From the NCBI RefSeq assembly GCF_015831355.1, contig NZ_JADWYR010000001.1, positions 2,418,001-2,482,000 of the forward strand: DNA of 64,000 nucleotides, given 5' to 3'. Source of the DNA: Panacibacter microcysteis. GTDB taxonomy: Bacteria > Bacteroidota > Bacteroidia > Chitinophagales > Chitinophagaceae. Below, in pieces: positions 1-8,669 of this stretch; position 1 is the stretch's first letter, and every line of letters begins with the position of its first letter. Below the pieces are notes generated by a model that did no database searches, was not told the origin of the DNA, and worked only from the letters and a program-made list of their open reading frames with translations. The translations under genes were made by a program, and so were the position numbers.

Positions 1-10
1 AGTAAATAAA

Positions 11-39
11 AAAACACCATCGGTCAGGGATGGTGTTTT
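11..39 (-). terminator. Intrinsic terminator downstream of dxs
   Basis: A perfect 11-bp inverted repeat (11-21 with 29-39) encloses a 7-base loop. Read on the minus strand the stem is followed by a run of T. It sits about 20 bases beyond the dxs stop codon, so it most likely ends the dxs transcript. Confidence 0.8.
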
Positions 40-58
40 ATATAAATGAATCTACGTT

Positions 59-1993
59 TTATCCGGCTATTGTAAAACTTGTATGCACCTTGTCTTTTAC
101 AAAACTGCGAACCGTTGCTGCAATGGCGGTGGCATCGTACCCACATTCGCGGTGTAATTCTTTCAGGGTACCATGTTCTACAAGCCTGTCTGGTATACCT
201 AAAATCTTGACTGTGGACTTGTAATTGTGTGCATTCATAAACTCGAGCACGGCACTGCCAAAACCTCCTATCACCGTTCCATCTTCTACAGTAATAATGT
301 TGCTATAGTTTGAAAAAACCTCGTGTAACAATGCTTCGTCAATGGGTTTTACAAAACGCATATCGTAATGCGCAGGATCAATGCCTTCTGTGCGTAATTC
401 GCGGATGGCCGCAGTGGCAAAATTGCCGGGGTGACCAAAGGTTAAAATCGCCACATCTTTACCATCTTTTATTTTCCTGCCCTTGCCGATAGTGATTTCT
501 TCAAAAGGGGTTTTCCAGTCCGGCATTACACCCTCACCACGTGGATAGCGGATTACAAAAGGATAAACAGTACTTTCGAGCTGCGCAGTGTACATGAGAT
601 TACGCAATTCTTTTTCATTCATCGGCGCACTGATGATCATGTCTGGTATACAGCGGAAATACGCCACGTCGTACGCACCGTGATGCGTTGGTCCATCTTC
701 CCCTACAAGGCCAGCCCTGTCTAAACATAATACCACCGGTAGTTTCTGTATTGCAATATCATGCACTACCTGGTCGAATGCCCGCTGCATAAAAGAGGAA
801 TAGATATTACAGAAAACCCGCATGCCCTGTGTGGCAAGGCCTGCGCTTAGTGTGGCAGCATGCTGTTCGCATATACCTACATCCAGCGCACGTGCAGGCA
901 TTTTTTCCATCATAAACTTTAAAGAAGAACCGCTTGGCATAGCGGGCGTTATACCCATGATCTTTTCATTCTTTTCCGCCAGTTCTATCATCGTGTGTCC
1001 AAATACATCCTGGTATTTGGGCGGTTGTATTGTGTCGAACTTCTTTTTGTAAATTTCACCTGTTACCTTATCAAATAAACCTGGCGCATGCCATTTGGTT
1101 TGGTCCTTTTCTGCCAGTTCGTAACCTTTTCCTTTTACGGTAACAATGTGTAATAATTTAGGGCCCGGCATACTGCGCAGGTCTTTAAGTGTATCTACCA
1201 GTTTCGTAATGTTATGACCATCTATAGGGCCAAAGTACCGTATACCAAGTGATTCGAAAAGATTACTGCTTTTGCTGATCATACCTTTTACACCTGCTTC
1301 AAGTTTGCTGGCCATGTCCCGTGTAAAATGTTTACCCACGGGCAGTTTGCCCAGCATCTTCCATACATCATCCCGGAATTTATTATAGGTATGAGAGGTT
1401 GTGATATCTGTAAGATACTCTTTCAGCGCACCCACATTAGGGTCTATACTCATGCAATTATCGTTTAGCACAACAAGCATATCTGCGTCTGCAACACCGG
1501 CGTGGTTCATTGCTTCGAAGGCCATACCGGCAGTCATTGCACCATCGCCTATAACTGCAACTGATTTGCGGTCTTCTCCTTTTAGCTTGGCAGCAATAGC
1601 CATACCAAGCGCTGCTGAAATAGAGGTAGATGAATGCCCCACACCAAAAGTATCGTATTCACTTTCTGATCTTTTGGGGAAACCACTCAGGCCTTTGTAT
1701 TTACGGTTGGTATGAAAATTTTCCCGGCGGCCGGTAAGTATTTTATGGCCATATGCCTGGTGACCAACATCCCACACAAGCTGGTCGTAGGGTGTATTGT
1801 ACACATAGTGCAGCGCCACTGATAATTCTACCACGCCAAGACTGGCACCAAAATGACCCCCATGCACACTTACCACATCGATGATGTATTGACGCAATTC
1901 GTCACAAACCTGGTGTAACTGCTCTCGGGTCAATAGTTTAAGGTCGTCAGGTGTGTTGATCCTGGCTAACAGAGCGCCGGGTGTTATATCCAT
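59..1993 (-). CDS. dxs: 1-deoxy-D-xylulose-5-phosphate synthase
   Basis: Thiamine-diphosphate enzyme that condenses pyruvate and glyceraldehyde-3-phosphate, the first step of the non-mevalonate isoprenoid pathway, in the cytoplasm. The 644-residue length is normal. The N-terminal third carries the family signature GHFGASLGVVEL and the cofactor-binding segment GDGAMTAGMAFEAMNHAG followed by VLNDN. The central transketolase pyrimidine-binding domain has DVGICEQHAATLSAGLA with the expected glutamate, and the C-terminal transketolase domain ends with VIGGFGSAVLEF. The gene stands alone on its strand, divergent from the LytS-like kinase gene across a 264-bp gap, and is followed by its own terminator. 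The ATG at 1993 gives a standard N-terminus. Identification is secure. Confidence 0.97.
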   Translation of the reverse strand: MDITPGALLARINTPDDLKLLTREQLHQVCDELRQYIIDVVSVHGGHFGASLGVVELSVALHYVYNTPYDQLVWDVGHQAYGHKILTGRRENFHTNRKYKGLSGFPKRSESEYDTFGVGHSSTSISAALGMAIAAKLKGEDRKSVAVIGDGAMTAGMAFEAMNHAGVADADMLVVLNDNCMSIDPNVGALKEYLTDITTSHTYNKFRDDVWKMLGKLPVGKHFTRDMASKLEAGVKGMISKSSNLFESLGIRYFGPIDGHNITKLVDTLKDLRSMPGPKLLHIVTVKGKGYELAEKDQTKWHAPGLFDKVTGEIYKKKFDTIQPPKYQDVFGHTMIELAEKNEKIMGITPAMPSGSSLKFMMEKMPARALDVGICEQHAATLSAGLATQGMRVFCNIYSSFMQRAFDQVVHDIAIQKLPVVLCLDRAGLVGEDGPTHHGAYDVAYFRCIPDMIISAPMNEKELRNLMYTAQLESTVYPFVIRYPRGEGVMPDWKTPFEEITIGKGRKIKDGKDVAILTFGHPGNFATAAIRELRTEGIDPAHYDMRFVKPIDEALLHEVFSNYSNIITVEDGTVIGGFGSAVLEFMNAHNYKSTVKILGIPDRLVEHGTLKELHRECGYDATAIAATVRSFVKDKVHTSFTIAG

Positions 1994-2257
1994 TCGGAAA
2001 CAATTTTAAAGCTGTAAAAGTACAATTTTAAGGCCATACGCCGCTTTTGGTTAAATTACAAAAACATACACCTGTAAATATGGTTTAGCATTTTCAAAAT
2101 AAATTATTACCTCATAGCCGTATTATTTGCCTTTAGTCAAAACAAAAAATGAGCGGAAGCAGTTTAGGTTAAATTTGTATTTGTGCCATTTGTACCAAAA
2201 TGCTTATGATAGAAAGGAATTGATTTGAACATGAGAAAGCATAAACCTTAATCACAA

Positions 2258-3307
2258 ATGAAGAACAAAATTTCAGCATATTGGCTTTGCCAGTTAGGCG
2301 GCTGGAGCAGCTATATACTTGTATATACCTTTTTTTACTTTACCATCCGTACACTGCCCAGTCCCGATTTTTTTCCTACACTTTTTCTTGATGCCATCGG
2401 GGGTTTGTGTATTACGCACGTAATGCGCACGTTTATAAAACGCTACAGGCTGCTGAATTTCGATATCAGGAGGCAGATCATTTTCATGGGTTTAACCACC
2501 CTGTTCTTCTCGCTGATTTACGGCACACTGATCGTGAAAGTAGACGAATTCCTTGGCCTGGAATCAGACATGTGGAAGAAGTATACTTTCTGGAACAAAG
2601 TACTGCGCATGTCTGTAAACTATTTTCTCATTTTACTTATCTGGAACCTGATTTACTTCACTTATCACTATGTAGTGAAATCAAGAACTGATCAACTCGA
2701 TAAAATCAGGCTCGAGAGTCTTGTGAAAGAACTGGAACTTAAGACCATCAAATCACATATCAACCCACACTTTATATTCAATGCGCTCAATAGCATAAGG
2801 GCGCTGGTAGACGAAAATCCTGAACGTGCAAGAACGGCCATTACAGAATTGAGCAATATACTACGCAGCAGCATGCAAGCCGAGAAACTGGAAACAGCGC
2901 CGCTGGAACGGGAGCTCAACCTGGTAAAAGATTACCTGGGGCTTGAGCATATCCGTTTTGAAGACCGGCTAAATGTAGAGTATGATATAGATGAAGACAC
3001 GCTCGATCAGCATGTACCGCCAATGATGTTGCAAACACTGGTGGAAAATGCCATTAAACACGGCATCAGCAAACAGGTAAACGGCGGGAAAATCAGGATC
3101 ATCTCAGATTTCAGGGGAAACAACCATGAACTGATTGTGCAGAACACAGGCCATTTTATTTCCGATCAAAACCCGGAAGGTTTCGGAATTGTAAGCACAC
3201 AAAACAGGCTGAAAATATTGTATGGCAATAAAGCAGCTTTTGCTTTACAGAATGTAAACGGCAACATGGTTGAAGCAAAAGTGGTAATACCAGTATTAAA
3301 TGTATAA
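2258..3307 (+). CDS. LytS/YehU-type sensor histidine kinase
   Basis: Membrane sensor kinase of the His_kinase (PF06580) family, 349 residues. Four hydrophobic segments lie in roughly residues 8-135, followed by a short linker. The phosphoacceptor region reads HINPHFIFNALNSIR, with the probable phosphorylated histidine at residue 171. The ATPase domain has the N-box VENAIKHGI and a glycine-containing GFGIVSTQNRL segment. No extracellular ligand domain is visible, so the signal is unknown and may be sensed in the membrane. It lies 21 bp upstream of a LytTR response regulator, an arrangement typical of a cognate pair. A weak possible -7 box (TAAATTTG) lies at 2170-2177. Confidence 0.92.
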   Translation: MKNKISAYWLCQLGGWSSYILVYTFFYFTIRTLPSPDFFPTLFLDAIGGLCITHVMRTFIKRYRLLNFDIRRQIIFMGLTTLFFSLIYGTLIVKVDEFLGLESDMWKKYTFWNKVLRMSVNYFLILLIWNLIYFTYHYVVKSRTDQLDKIRLESLVKELELKTIKSHINPHFIFNALNSIRALVDENPERARTAITELSNILRSSMQAEKLETAPLERELNLVKDYLGLEHIRFEDRLNVEYDIDEDTLDQHVPPMMLQTLVENAIKHGISKQVNGGKIRIISDFRGNNHELIVQNTGHFISDQNPEGFGIVSTQNRLKILYGNKAAFALQNVNGNMVEAKVVIPVLNV

Positions 3308-3328
3308 CTAAAACCAAATTATTGTTGT

Positions 3329-4063
3329 ATGCCAATTAAAGCGATAATTATTGACGACGAAAGACTTGCCCGTACAGAGTTGCGGAAATTATTACAGGAG
3401 TTTTCAGACATTCATGTAATAGACGAAGCCGCCAATGTAGACGAAGGTGTGGAAAAAGTAGAAACACAAAACCCCGATCTTATTTTTCTCGACATACAAA
3501 TGCCGGGAAAAACAGGCTTCGACCTTTTAGGTGAGCTGGATAAGGCACCGCATGTTATTTTTACTACCGCGTATGACGAGTATGCGCTGAAAGCATTTGA
3601 AGTAAATGCGCTTGATTATTTGCTAAAGCCCATTGAGCCAAAACGCCTGAGTGATGCTATTCAAAAACTGCAGTACGAGATAAGCAAAGAAAAAGAAGGG
3701 CTCAACGGTTTTCTGAACCGCGGACCATTAACAGAAAACGACCAGGTTTTTGTAAAAGACGGCGAACGCTGCTGGTTTGTAAAACTCAACGAGATCCGCC
3801 TGTTCGAAAGCGTGGGCAACTACGCAAAAGTATTTTTTGGTACCAACAAGCCGCTGATCTTAAAATCGCTCAACGCACTGGAAGAGCGGCTGGATGAACG
3901 TGTGTTTTTCCGTGCAAACCGCAAGCATATCATTAACCTGCGCTGGATAGAAAAAATAGAGCCATACTTCAACGGTGGTTTATTGGTGGAGTTGAAAGGC
4001 GGCGAAAAAATAGAAGTAAGCCGCAGGCAAACTGTAAAGTTTAAAGAGATGATGAGTTTTTAG
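3329..4063 (+). CDS. LytTR-family response regulator
   Basis: Two-domain DNA-binding response regulator, 244 residues. The receiver domain (about 1-120) has the acidic DDE cluster near the N-terminus, the phosphoacceptor Asp55 in LIFLDIQMPG, the threonine in FTTAYDEYA and the lysine in DYLLKP. The C-terminal LytTR domain (about 137-240) carries the usual ESVGNYAKVFF and FFRANRKHIINL segments. It is almost certainly cotranscribed with and phosphorylated by the preceding kinase. Targets cannot be deduced; LytTR proteins bind direct repeats in promoters. A dispersed repeat element begins about 5 bp after its stop codon. Confidence 0.94.
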   Translation: MPIKAIIIDDERLARTELRKLLQEFSDIHVIDEAANVDEGVEKVETQNPDLIFLDIQMPGKTGFDLLGELDKAPHVIFTTAYDEYALKAFEVNALDYLLKPIEPKRLSDAIQKLQYEISKEKEGLNGFLNRGPLTENDQVFVKDGERCWFVKLNEIRLFESVGNYAKVFFGTNKPLILKSLNALEERLDERVFFRANRKHIINLRWIEKIEPYFNGGLLVELKGGEKIEVSRRQTVKFKEMMSF

Positions 4064-4067
4064 TTTT

Positions 4068-4262
4068 TAATGATGAGCCCGGCAGCAGTACATGCATGAG
4101 ACTGCTGTTGCGTCGCACTCTTCAACTGCAGGAAGTAAAAGGAGCAGGAGCGGGTGTTATAACCTGTACACCGCAAAAGACGTTGCCTGCGTAAAAAAGC
4201 ACGCTGCAGCCGCCATAACAGCGGAACGTTGAACCGAGCGTGGCAACAGGCGATGCCCAAAG
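4068..4262 (+). repeat. Dispersed palindromic element, paired copy (class A and class C cores)
   Basis: The left end ATGAGCCCGGC starts about 5 bp after the LytTR stop. The left core GTTGCGTCGCACTCTTCAAC is at 4107-4126. The right half, on the opposite strand, has core GTTGCCACGCTCGGTTCAAC next to GGCATCGCCT at 4223-4257. The two cores face each other as inverted copies of different classes about 100 bp apart. No coding capacity is convincing. Confidence 0.85.
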
Positions 4263-4291
4263 AATCTATAGCCGACAACAAAAAAATACAC

Positions 4292-5569
4292 ATGAAGAAA
4301 ATCAGCTTGCTGCTTTTATCAGCAATTTCCACCACTTGTTTTTCCCAGAAAATCGACAAACTGATCAACGCAAAAGAAGTTGAGCGTATAGAGAAAACCC
4401 TTTCTGCAGACGATATGCAGGGCCGTGCTTTGTTTACCCCGGGTATTGAAAAAGCAGCAGCTTTTATAAGCGATGAATTTGGTAAGGCGGGGCTGCAAAA
4501 ATTGGATGGCGCTCAAAGCTACCTGCAATCTTTTTACATGTTAAAGCCTTTGCAGCAAAGCATCTCGGCAAATGCAAACGGTGAGGCAATTGCAGAAAAT
4601 AACATCATTGTTATTACTACAAAACCGGAACTGACCGTTAATAATACAGCCGGTTTTGAAAAAGTAAACATCAACAAAGGGGATAACATTTTTGCCAAAG
4701 CATATGAGTATGTAAGCAGTAACAAAAACTATGTGGTTACAGTAGATACATCTTTTGCGAAAATGTTTCCAAGGCTGCAATATTTTAAGAGGCAGCTTAG
4801 CCCAACAGAAACCAGCGTGGTTTTTGTGTTATCTGCCACTCCCGCAGAACTTACACTAGAGGCAAAACATAATTTCGATACATTAAGGCTGGCCAACGTG
4901 GTGGGTGTGTTGCCCGGCAAATCGAGGCCTAATGAGCTGGTGATTTTCTCCGGCCATTACGATCACCTTGGTATTGGCAAACCGGAAAATGGTGATTCTG
5001 TTTACAACGGCGCCAACGACGATGCTGCCGGAACAACAGCCGTAATTATGCTGGCAAAATATTTTGCCAAAATGAAAAATAACGAGCGCACACTTGTATT
5101 TGCTGCATTTACCGGCGAAGAAAGTGGCGGCTTCGGATCAAAATATTTTTCAGAGAAATTCGATCCTGCAAAAGTGATGGCCATGTTTAATATTGAGATG
5201 ATCGGCACAGACTCTAAGTGGGGTAAAAATTCAGCCTACATAACCGGTTATGAAAAAACGGACATGGGTAAAATTCTGCAGGCCAATCTTAACGGTTCAG
5301 GATTTACTTTTTACCCCGATCCTTATACGGAGGAAAACCTGTTCTACCGGTCAGACAATGCCACCCTTGCAAGGCTTGGAGTGCCGGCGCATACCATTTC
5401 CACTTCAAAAATGGATAATGAGCCAAACTATCATAAGGTAAGCGATGAAATAGGTACGCTCGATATGAATAATATGGCAGAGATCATTAAATCCATTGCC
5501 ATAAGTTCAAGGTCTATTATCTCGGGGAAAGATACCCCTACAAGGGTTAATACCAGTGAACTGCAATAA
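4292..5569 (+). CDS. Exported M28-family zinc peptidase
   Basis: Probable secreted or periplasmic aminopeptidase of family M28, 425 residues. The ATG at 4292 begins a clear signal peptide (MKKISLLLLSAISTTCFSQ). A longer in-frame start at 4229 would lie inside the upstream repeat element and is rejected. Zinc ligands typical of the family are visible: His222 in GHYDHLG, Asp243 in NGANDDAAG, Glu276-277 in TGEESGG and His381 in NYHKVSDE. The fourth ligand region reads NIEMIG, with Glu where Asp is common. The YRSDNATLARLGVPA segment near the end is also family-typical. An intrinsic terminator follows. Confidence 0.92.
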   Translation: MKKISLLLLSAISTTCFSQKIDKLINAKEVERIEKTLSADDMQGRALFTPGIEKAAAFISDEFGKAGLQKLDGAQSYLQSFYMLKPLQQSISANANGEAIAENNIIVITTKPELTVNNTAGFEKVNINKGDNIFAKAYEYVSSNKNYVVTVDTSFAKMFPRLQYFKRQLSPTETSVVFVLSATPAELTLEAKHNFDTLRLANVVGVLPGKSRPNELVIFSGHYDHLGIGKPENGDSVYNGANDDAAGTTAVIMLAKYFAKMKNNERTLVFAAFTGEESGGFGSKYFSEKFDPAKVMAMFNIEMIGTDSKWGKNSAYITGYEKTDMGKILQANLNGSGFTFYPDPYTEENLFYRSDNATLARLGVPAHTISTSKMDNEPNYHKVSDEIGTLDMNNMAEIIKSIAISSRSIISGKDTPTRVNTSELQ

Positions 5570-5593
5570 GAACAAACCGATATTTGATATAGG

Positions 5594-5623
5594 AACGCTT
5601 CGGCATTGTCTGCAGCGTTTTTT
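5594..5623 (+). terminator. Probable terminator after the M28 peptidase gene
   Basis: AACGCT (5594-5599) and AGCGTT (5614-5619) form a short stem followed by a T run at 5618-5623. It lies about 25 bp past the stop codon. The stem is only 6 bp plus possible inner pairs, so it is a moderate candidate. It abuts the 3' end of the convergent esterase-like gene. Confidence 0.55.
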
Positions 5624-6239
5624 ATTTGCTAAAGAACTGCCACATTTTTAAAAAAGCAGTGGTGTCTGGCCGGCCATTCTGTAAAAGCTGCACCTGGTCG
5701 GGCGGCAACAAAGGCACCGTACAGGTATAGGGTTGCAGCGATGCCGATAAATCTGCAATACCCGCCAGTTTTGATGGTAAATCGCAGCCCAGTTTGCGTG
5801 CCATGGCACCACCCTGGCCCAAACCAGCTACAAATAATTCTTTTGCATTGCAGCCGTAGCGCTGAACAAAATAGTCTGCTATAATGGATATAAAGCCTGC
5901 ATCATTTACACTGCCGGGTGCGTTGCCTGTGCTCCATGTTTTGCCTGCTGCATCGGGATAAAGCACTACTGCCTGCAAGCTGTCTGACTGTGCATGCAGT
6001 ACATCCCCGTACCTACTTACTACATTTTTAGATGTGCTGCCACTGTCGTGTAAAACAATCAGCAACCGGTATTGGTTAACTTCTTTATTGTGGTGCTGTG
6101 GAATATAAAACAGGCAATTTCTTGGAATCCCGTCAATGATAAAATCTGTGTTGTAAATCGTCTGGCCAGCCAGGTTATCCTGTCTCATTGCCGGAAAATA
6201 TGCGGCAAGCAGTAAAACGAACAGGAAGTGTTTTTTCAT
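5622..6239 (-). CDS. Exported esterase-like alpha/beta-hydrolase lacking its nucleophile
   Basis: Resembles LpqC/CE1-type polyhydroxybutyrate depolymerases and feruloyl esterases, but is only 205 residues. The ATG at 6239 starts a signal peptide (MKKHFLFVLLLAAYF). Visible family segments are LLIVLHDSG, VLYPDAAG..W, VNDAGFISIIADYF and VAGLGQGGAMARKL. The last is the nucleophile elbow: GxSxG is expected but the residue at 141 is Gly, giving GLGQG. The protein ends soon after, before the region that would supply the catalytic Asp and His. It is probably not a hydrolase and may bind a ligand or be decaying. It lies 34 bp downstream of the next minus-strand gene, so the two are likely cotranscribed. 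Confidence 0.7.
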   Translation of the reverse strand: MKKHFLFVLLLAAYFPAMRQDNLAGQTIYNTDFIIDGIPRNCLFYIPQHHNKEVNQYRLLIVLHDSGSTSKNVVSRYGDVLHAQSDSLQAVVLYPDAAGKTWSTGNAPGSVNDAGFISIIADYFVQRYGCNAKELFVAGLGQGGAMARKLGCDLPSKLAGIADLSASLQPYTCTVPLLPPDQVQLLQNGRPDTTAFLKMWQFFSK

Positions 6240-6273
6240 CAAGGTTACATATCGCTGCAATTAAACTTACGTA

Positions 6274-6558
6274 CTATTTACCATTTTCTGCATATACAGA
6301 TATACGGGATTCCACATCGTTGAACATCTTCACACGGTCATCATGCGTGGTACGTTGTGTAAAAATGATGTAATGAAAACTATCAATTTTGAGCGGGTAG
6401 TGTGCATGGGCAGCTTTCACAATAATAGCGGAAAAGCGGATCCGGTCTTGCTTAAGCAGCATGTCTTTCCTTAAACTATATGCATCAAAAGCATCGTAGA
6501 TAATAAGTGATAGTAACATGAAGAGGAAAACCAAAGGCACAAAAATCATGCGTTTCAT
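6274..6558 (-). CDS. Small single-pass membrane protein, unknown function
   Basis: A 94-residue protein with one N-terminal hydrophobic segment (about residues 4-21), then a charged soluble domain. I do not recognise a family. Support for it being real comes from an exact TATCTTTG -7 box upstream on the same strand (6586-6593) and from the tight spacing to the esterase-like gene downstream. The soluble part would face the periplasm if the segment is an uncleaved signal anchor. Confidence 0.6.
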   Translation of the reverse strand: MKRMIFVPLVFLFMLLSLIIYDAFDAYSLRKDMLLKQDRIRFSAIIVKAAHAHYPLKIDSFHYIIFTQRTTHDDRVKMFNDVESRISVYAENGK

Positions 6559-6585
6559 TACTTAGGTATTGGGATTTATAATATG

Positions 6586-6593
6586 CAAAGATA
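6586..6593 (-). promoter_or_regulatory. -7 box TATCTTTG for the small membrane protein gene
   Basis: An exact match to the Bacteroidota -7 consensus TAnnTTTG, about 28 bases upstream of the ATG at 6558 on the minus strand. It faces away from the menG promoter at 6788. No clear -33 TTTG was found. Confidence 0.55.
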
Positions 6594-6787
6594 GCTAATA
6601 TGAGTATTGAATAATTGCTGCATCCATAGCGTGTAACTTAACCCTACAAAACCGGTTATTTTAAGTACTTGTTTTACAGGAAAGAAAATCTTCTTTTGGA
6701 TAAATAAAAGTCTGTTAATACTATATTTAGTATACGTAGTAAATAACGTAATGGTAAACATAAAATATGCTTTTACTTTCCCCGTAA

Positions 6788-6795
6788 TATCTTTG
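6788..6795 (+). promoter_or_regulatory. -7 box TATCTTTG directly before menG
   Basis: An exact TAnnTTTG box ends 7 bases before the menG ATG. In this promoter class transcription starts a few bases beyond the box, so the mRNA should have almost no 5' leader. Confidence 0.6.
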
Positions 6796-6802
6796 CCGGC
6801 GT

Positions 6803-7546
6803 ATGACAAAATTTGCGCACGATAGTATTTTGCCGGATAATGAAAGCAACCTGGAAAAAAAACAGCAGGTAGCCGGCATGTTTAACGACATAGCAAAGCG
6901 ATACGATTTCTTAAACAGGCTCCTCAGTGGCGGCATAGACAAAAGCTGGCGCCGCAAAGCCATTGCTCAACTAAAAGACTTGCAGCCAAAAGCCGTGCTC
7001 GATGTAGCAACCGGCACAGCAGATGTAGCTTTGATGACATACAAAATGCTAAAACCGGAAAAGATCGTAGGCATAGACATTTCCGACGGTATGCTGGAAC
7101 TGGGGCGTAAAAAAATAGCCAGGCAGGGGCTCGATAACCATATTACACTGTATAATGGCGATAGTGAAAACATCAGTTACCCGGATGGATCTTTTGATGC
7201 CATTACAGTAGCTTTCGGTGTGCGCAATTTCCAGCATCTCGAGAAAGGATTGGCCGAAATGCTGCGCGTACTAAAGCCGGGCGGTAAACTGGTCGTACTG
7301 GAGTTCTCAAGGCCCAGGCAGAAAAGCTTCAAAGGTTTTTATAATTTTTATATGAAGACTGTTGCACCACAGGCGGGTAAACTGTTTTCAAAAAACCAGG
7401 GTGCATACAAATACTTAAACGATTCTGTACAGGCTTTTCCGGAAAGGGAAAATTTTACTGCAATACTATTGCAAACCGGTTACCGCAACGTGTATTTTAA
7501 GCCCCTTAGCCTCGGTATTTGCTGCATTTATTGCGGTACAAAATAA
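6803..7546 (+). CDS. menG: Demethylmenaquinone methyltransferase (UbiE/MenG)
   Basis: SAM-dependent C-methyltransferase for the last step of menaquinone synthesis, 247 residues, cytoplasmic or membrane-associated. The N-terminal family segment reads YDFLNRLLSGGIDKSWRR. Motif I is LDVATGTADVAL, followed by GIDISDGML, FGVRNFQ and RVLKPGGKLVVLEFSRP. The C-terminus LSLGICCIYCGTK fits the family ending. Bacteroidota use menaquinone, so MenG is the relevant name. The porT-like gene follows by 143 bp; this pairing is common in the phylum. Confidence 0.96.
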   Translation: MTKFAHDSILPDNESNLEKKQQVAGMFNDIAKRYDFLNRLLSGGIDKSWRRKAIAQLKDLQPKAVLDVATGTADVALMTYKMLKPEKIVGIDISDGMLELGRKKIARQGLDNHITLYNGDSENISYPDGSFDAITVAFGVRNFQHLEKGLAEMLRVLKPGGKLVVLEFSRPRQKSFKGFYNFYMKTVAPQAGKLFSKNQGAYKYLNDSVQAFPERENFTAILLQTGYRNVYFKPLSLGICCIYCGTK

Positions 7547-7689
7547 TTACGCAGAAACCCCTTATTTTGCAAGGGCGAAAATAAAAAGGTACAGCAAACG
7601 TTATTTAAACCGAAAGGTTTACAATACTATTCTAAAACAAAAGACTTCTGATTTGATCATTAATTGTACCCAACTTATTTATACAAACA

Positions 7690-8442
7690 ATGACAGGAAA
7701 ATTAATGCAGGGCAGACCGGGGTCTTTTTTGTGCAAAAGTTTATTGCTTCTTACGGTGGCCTTTACAAGCGTGTGCGTTTCTGCCAATGCACAATTTAAA
7801 GAGTTGAACAGGCCCGATCATGATCAGCTTCCTTACTATTTCGGCATTTATTTAGCTTACAACAATACCTATCTTCACCCATCCAAAAGCTACAAGTTTA
7901 TACAGGATGACAGCGTGCTTACAGCAGAGCCGGGCGCCAGTGGCGGTGTGGCATTGGGTTTCCTGGCCACGTTTAAACTAACAGACCGTATTGAGTTCAG
8001 GCTAAACCCAAACCTTGTAATAGGCGGGGCAAAATACTTTTCCTATACACTCAAAAATCCTGCTCCGGGCGAAGATCTGACGCAGAAGAAAACATTGCCT
8101 TCATCCATCTTTACCTTTCCATTGCAGTTTAAATTTAATTCCGACAGGATCAATAACTTTCGCGTGTACCTGCTGGCAGATGCATACGTGGCAACAGATC
8201 TTATGGCAAACGCCGGCAACCGCAATGCAGAAGATCTGATCAAACTTAAAAAAAATGATTTCGGTGTAGAAACAGGTATAGGGTTCAATTTTTACATGAA
8301 ATATGTAACGTTATCGCCCGAAATAAAATTTACTTACGGTATGGCCGATCTGCACGCCAGGGACCCCAACCTAAAATATTCCAGCGTGTTTGATAAATTG
8401 CAGTCGCGCATGATCACATTCTCCATTAATATCGAACAATAA
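7690..8442 (+). CDS. porT: PorT/SprT-like outer-membrane beta-barrel protein of type IX secretion
   Basis: A 250-residue exported protein with a signal peptide ending near SANAQ and a predicted 8-strand PorT-type barrel. Recognisable features are the PYYFGIYLAYNNTYL segment after the signal, repeated alternating strands, and the terminal ITFSINIEQ strand. PorT/SprT is needed for type IX secretion and gliding in Bacteroidota, and its gene commonly sits just after ubiE/menG, as here. A T9SS client lies at 14255-15748. The 143-bp gap upstream contains no convincing gene. A repeat element begins about 8 bp after the stop. The symbol rests on context plus sequence appearance, not a database search. 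Confidence 0.8.
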   Translation: MTGKLMQGRPGSFLCKSLLLLTVAFTSVCVSANAQFKELNRPDHDQLPYYFGIYLAYNNTYLHPSKSYKFIQDDSVLTAEPGASGGVALGFLATFKLTDRIEFRLNPNLVIGGAKYFSYTLKNPAPGEDLTQKKTLPSSIFTFPLQFKFNSDRINNFRVYLLADAYVATDLMANAGNRNAEDLIKLKKNDFGVETGIGFNFYMKYVTLSPEIKFTYGMADLHARDPNLKYSSVFDKLQSRMITFSINIEQ

Positions 8443-8450
8443 TTTTTTGG

Positions 8451-8500
8451 AGCCAGGCATTTGTGCAGGTGGCATCGCCTGTTGCGTCGCACACTTCAGC
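8451..8500 (+). repeat. Dispersed palindromic element, left-type copy
   Basis: Starts within 10 bp of the porT stop: GGAGCCAGGCATTTGTGC, then GGCATCGCCTGTTGCGTCGC at 8471-8490 and ACACTTC. The core is the GCGTCGC class. With the right-type copy at 9083-9161 it brackets the small His-rich gene. Confidence 0.85.
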
Positions 8501-8568
8501 ATTCAGGCCATTGCCCGGCACGCAGTGTACAGTCACGTATTGTTTATTTCTGCAGGCATATCTTTTAT

Positions 8569-8589
8569 ACGGCGTGCTGTGCACGCCGT
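8569..8589. other. Perfect 9-bp hairpin between repeat and His-rich gene
   Basis: ACGGCGTGC at 8569-8577 and GCACGCCGT at 8581-8589 are exact reverse complements around a TGT loop. No T run follows immediately, so it is not a classical terminator. It may belong to the interior of the repeat element. Confidence 0.55.
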
Positions 8590-8669
8590 TGATTTGTTTA
8601 CAACATTTCTTTGCTGATCTTCATCATAGTAATCCCAACACATACAGCCTAACTTCAAAAGAAAAAGTT

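Noticed and set aside
4068-4262. The paired elements as insertion sequences
   Set aside because: At 190-255 bp they are too short to encode a transposase and none is seen nearby.
4060-4368. Open frames inside repeat elements (also 8978-9211, 9003-9224, 27874-28068, 63612-63941)
   Set aside because: They are open only because the dispersed element is open in some frames; recurring peptides such as SATQQ and GIACC come from the repeat. No signal, family or promoter supports them.
7547-7689. Open stretch after menG that might be a gene remnant
   Set aside because: It lacks a start codon, shows no recognisable family and menG already ends at its normal C-terminus.
8569-8589. Perfect hairpin as a terminator for porT
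   Set aside because: No T run follows and it lies about 130 bp beyond the stop; recorded as a structure only.
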